Shown here: positions 61,618 to 64,000 of the stretch, one piece after another
Layout: each line of letters opens with the position of its first letter
How positions within the stretch are numbered: position 1 is the stretch's first letter
From: Phlyctochytrium arcticum
Lineage: Eukaryota > Chytridiomycota > Chytridiomycetes > Chytridiales > Chytridiaceae
Length of the DNA stretch: 64,000 nt
Direction: 5' to 3'
NCBI GenBank assembly: GCA_025602905.1
Contig: JAHLKI010000041.1
Coordinates: 115,683-179,682, forward strand
Made by a program: the position numbers and the translations under genes
Notes under the pieces: model-generated
What the model was told of the DNA's origin: nothing
Databases searched by the model: none
The model's input: the letters and a program-made list of their open reading frames with translations, nothing else

Positions 61618-62930
61618 ATGTTTGGACGGTCAAAACGAACGCCGGAAGGGTCGTCGGCGCAGAGCTCGTCGCTCCAGGAAATGTACGTTATATGTCTCTT
61701 TTCCTTCATGAAAGTAGCCCAAGCTGATAGTTTTTTGAATGGCTATAGGCGACGGAAACAGGTTACTACTTTACACACGCATCACCTGGCGATCCGGGAA
61801 CTCGATCCCGACTCTTATGAAGTTACCACCACAGTTGAAGGCAACCTGACTCTCCAATTAACCATCACCCTTCCTCCCTCATTTCCTGAATCTCCACCCA
61901 CCATCCATGTATCTCCGCTAGTACAGCACGCATGGGTGGATCGTTCTGGATTCGTGGTGGGACATGAGCGGCTGGCGCGGTGGGATGGCGGACGCGGAGT
62001 AGTATTGGGGAAACTGGTCAAGGAGATTGTGCAAGAGTTTACATTGCGGCCACCATCACGAAGTCTGGCGCAGGGTCCCCTATCTGGCTCATCAGGCTCA
62101 TCGTCACCACAGCACTATCAGCTTCGGTATCAAACACCTCCGCCAGTCACATCCAATAACCACCAGCAATACCAACAACCGCAATTCGCACCTCCTCAAT
62201 ATACCTCCCCCACTTTCCGCGTCATCATCCAACCCCCCTTCGTCCTCTTCCCACTTCCCTCCACCAGCAGCGTCGTCATCATCTTCGTCAATAGCCGCCG
62301 ACTTTCCCGAATTGGACACGCCCCCTTGAAGCCATTGAAGACATGGCAAGGAACTCGATAGCACTTGACTCGTATTTCGAAGAATTGGAACACGTCCGGA
62401 ATATGCGGGCAGTGCACGCGGATCTAGTTCGCAATAATGAACAGCTAGCGCGTACGTTTAGGTTTATACACGCGCAATCAAATCATTCACTCACATTTGT
62501 CTTCACTTTTCAGGACGTACATTAGCGCGAGAATCAGAGTTGAATACTTTACAGAGTACTCTTGCCGATCAGCTTGCACTCTATCGAACTCAACATCAAA
62601 AGTTCTTGGAAACTGCACATCTTCGTGAAGATGCAGTAACGGTACGCCCTCTTACTCCATGTTGCCATTAAAAGCTTCTTTTTTTCTTACGTTTTCCGTT
62701 GTTCAAAATAGCGATTTAATCCCGACTACATTACTTCGACACTGCGGGCACTTATCTCCCGCACGGATGCCGAGTGCGATGCATTAGCCGCCTCCCTGGT
62801 TCGCGGCGATGGGAGCTCGGTAGAAGAATTCAGTCGTCAATATCGGGAGCTGCGCAAAACGTACCATCTGCGAGCGGCCAAGCTGGAGCGATGGGAGCGC
62901 TATGGGGCTGCAGATCTTGGCGTTTCATAA
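61618..62930 (+). CDS. VPS37: VPS37 (ESCRT-I subunit), UEV-like plus Mod(r) domain
   Basis: ESCRT-I component for multivesicular-body sorting. Exon 1 is MFGRSKRTPEGSSAQSSS (ATG 61618). Exon 2, spliced in phase, has a UEV-like fold (YEVTTTVEGNLTLQLTITLP, SPPTIHVSPLVQHAWVD), as in VPS37A. A Pro/Gln/Ser linker follows, then FPELD. The C-terminal Mod(r) coiled coil reads IALDSYFEELEHVRNMRAVH, RTLARESELNTLQSTLADQL, and QYRELRKTYHLRAAKLERWE. Two frame changes (somewhere in 62190-62290, and at the C5 run 62321-62325) separate the linker from the coiled coil. An unmapped intron or homopolymer errors could explain them. Stop at 62928-62930. Confidence 0.82.
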
Positions 62931-63011
62931 AAACACTGTGACCGTGTATGTTGGTTATGTGCTCAACATCTTACTTAAATACACATGATAAATTACAATG
63001 GATACATGCTG

Positions 63012-64000
63012 CTAAGTACCCCCCATCCAATTCTCCTCTTCTTCTTCATCACTAGATGCTAGATTAATGGCAGGTATTTCCATGTCATCATCGTCGTCAT
63101 CTTCAACACTATTGATCAGCGCTTCTGCTGGAGGTTTCACCGAAATGCCTGGAGTATCATTCACACTGGGGTTCACCTCTGCTGGTACTGGGAGGTGTGA
63201 TGATGGTGGCTTGGCATCACTAGATGCTGGGTCAACGGCAGGGAAGTCCATCAGAAAATCCTCGCTGTTCTCTTCAGGAAAGTCGATCATCTCTTCTGCT
63301 GGACGTTTCACTGAAGCGCGTTGCACATTCTCCACAACAGGTTGCGCCTCTGCTACTGGAAGAGTTAGTTTTGGGGACGGTGGGAGGGGAGATGCTGGTG
63401 GCTTGGCGGGAGAAGGAGGGACGTCCATAGGTGAGGTCTGCGACAAAGGGTTGACTGCATCATTCGGTGCGGGGGAATCATTCCAAGCACTAAAGAGGGG
63501 AGCAGACGTTGCTGTTGAAGTAGCCGGATCGATAGAAAGAGGGGTGTAGTCAAAGCGAGGTAAGCGCGGATGTATAATCAAATCAGTCACGATGAGCGCC
63601 TTGGTGCAAAGTTTTTGGATTTGAAGATCGGAGTGGTGCAGAAACCCTTCAAATAGCCGAATGGCCAGTACTACCACATCCGCTACGCGGTTAATGCCAC
63701 ATTGGGCTTCAACAGAGGCGAGCAGACATTCTAGCGCGGCGTACTGATATGAATGGATCGGGCTCGCAAAGGTGGGACCTTTCCGAAGTGCACTCAGGGG
63801 AGAAATGGTTGGCGGTAATGCAGGTATGACAAAAGTGTCCAGCAGATTACGCAAAAGCGCTTGAACCAGGCGGAGGTGAATGGAGGTAGGGGTGGGCGTT
63901 GCGGAAGTGTACAAAAGAATGGTGTTTGTCAAATCCAGGGCAGCCAAACGGGTATCCCAGACAACCGCACTGTTATCAAGGTCGTTTTCACTATTACGGG
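63012..64000 (-). CDS. RIX1/PELP1-like protein, 3' part (partial)
   Basis: The frame is open to the right edge, so the 5' part lies outside the window. The visible ~330 residues begin with helical repeats (DTRLAALDLTNTILLYTS, SIHLRLVQALLRNLLDTFVI, YQYAALECLLASVEAQCGIN), then LQIQKLCTKALIVTDLIIHP. A long Pro/Ser/Glu/Asp-rich tail ends in acidic runs (EDDDDDDMEIP, SSDEEEEENWMGG). HEAT-like repeats followed by an acidic, proline-rich tail is the PELP1/Rix1 layout (pre-60S ribosome maturation). The family match is weak, and other HEAT-repeat proteins are possible. Confidence 0.4.
   Translation of the reverse strand, partial: RNSENDLDNSAVVWDTRLAALDLTNTILLYTSATPTPTSIHLRLVQALLRNLLDTFVIPALPPTISPLSALRKGPTFASPIHSYQYAALECLLASVEAQCGINRVADVVVLAIRLFEGFLHHSDLQIQKLCTKALIVTDLIIHPRLPRFDYTPLSIDPATSTATSAPLFSAWNDSPAPNDAVNPLSQTSPMDVPPSPAKPPASPLPPSPKLTLPVAEAQPVVENVQRASVKRPAEEMIDFPEENSEDFLMDFPAVDPASSDAKPPSSHLPVPAEVNPSVNDTPGISVKPPAEALINSVEDDDDDDMEIPAINLASSDEEEEENWMGGT

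Noticed and set aside
62027..62364. Overlapping ORFs of 86-100 codons in VPS37 linker
   Set aside because: Alternate frames of the Pro/Ser-rich linker; only the frame leading to FPELD is relevant.
1..64000. CRISPR arrays, tRNA or rRNA genes
   Set aside because: No spaced short-repeat array and no tRNA cloverleaf or rRNA segment was recognised by eye; a tRNA scan was not possible.

Overview
The window is eukaryotic nuclear DNA. The flanking genes carry many short GT-AG introns (about 55-90 nt), and the housekeeping set is fungal/opisthokont: COG3, YME1, COG6, RAD51D, condensin G subunit, PIG-Y, a Lys5/AASDHPPT-type PPTase, YIP1, VPS37 and a possible RIX1/PELP1. A zoosporic (chytrid-like) fungus is my inference; no rRNA or other direct marker is present.

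Layout. Positions 1-423 hold the 5' end of COG3. Positions 852-2954 and 36378-38966 hold two convergent Mutator-like (MULE) transposase genes. Between them, 3234-36268, sits a 33,035-bp integrated virus-like element. It has 1,038-bp terminal inverted repeats (TIRs) that differ at only a few bases, TG...CA ends, a 61-nt palindrome at each tip and a 5-bp target duplication (GACAT). Positions 40168-41321 hold a decayed Ty3/gypsy integrase. From 41.7 kb to the right edge is ordinary host gene space, apart from a gene-poor stretch at 50.9-54.1 kb.

The element is a Polinton-like virus (PLV)-grade double-jelly-roll DNA virus. Its morphogenesis block (4.3-9.6 kb) holds a major capsid protein, coiled-coil proteins, a penton-like minor capsid protein, an FtsK/HerA-type packaging ATPase, an amphipathic small basic protein and a long proline-rich protein. 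Next come two unrelated recombinases: an RVE (retrovirus-type) integrase with a chromodomain, carrying a one-base frameshift, and a tyrosine recombinase with a Myb-like tail. The replication block (13.9-17.3 kb: zinc-ribbon protein, small HTH protein, primase/SF3 helicase) is bracketed by 136-bp direct repeats. An adenine methyltransferase, a small coiled-coil/NLS protein, a very large fiber, a stand-alone response-regulator receiver domain and an unknown gene inside each TIR complete the set. I see no protein-primed PolB and no adenovirus-type protease.

The most striking structure is a fourfold tandem array of a 2,617-bp unit (19542-30009). Each unit carries about 1.7 kb of GC-richer DNA with an orphan 292-codon ORF on the minus strand, followed by the fiber upstream region and the first ~270 codons of the fiber gene. 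Only the last unit runs into the complete 1,675-codon fiber. The unit junctions share a 3-bp microhomology (CAT).

Reading caution: single-base frame breaks at homopolymers occur in the integrase and in several otherwise conserved host genes (PPTase, YIP1, VPS37). Some frameshifts may therefore be sequence errors rather than decay.
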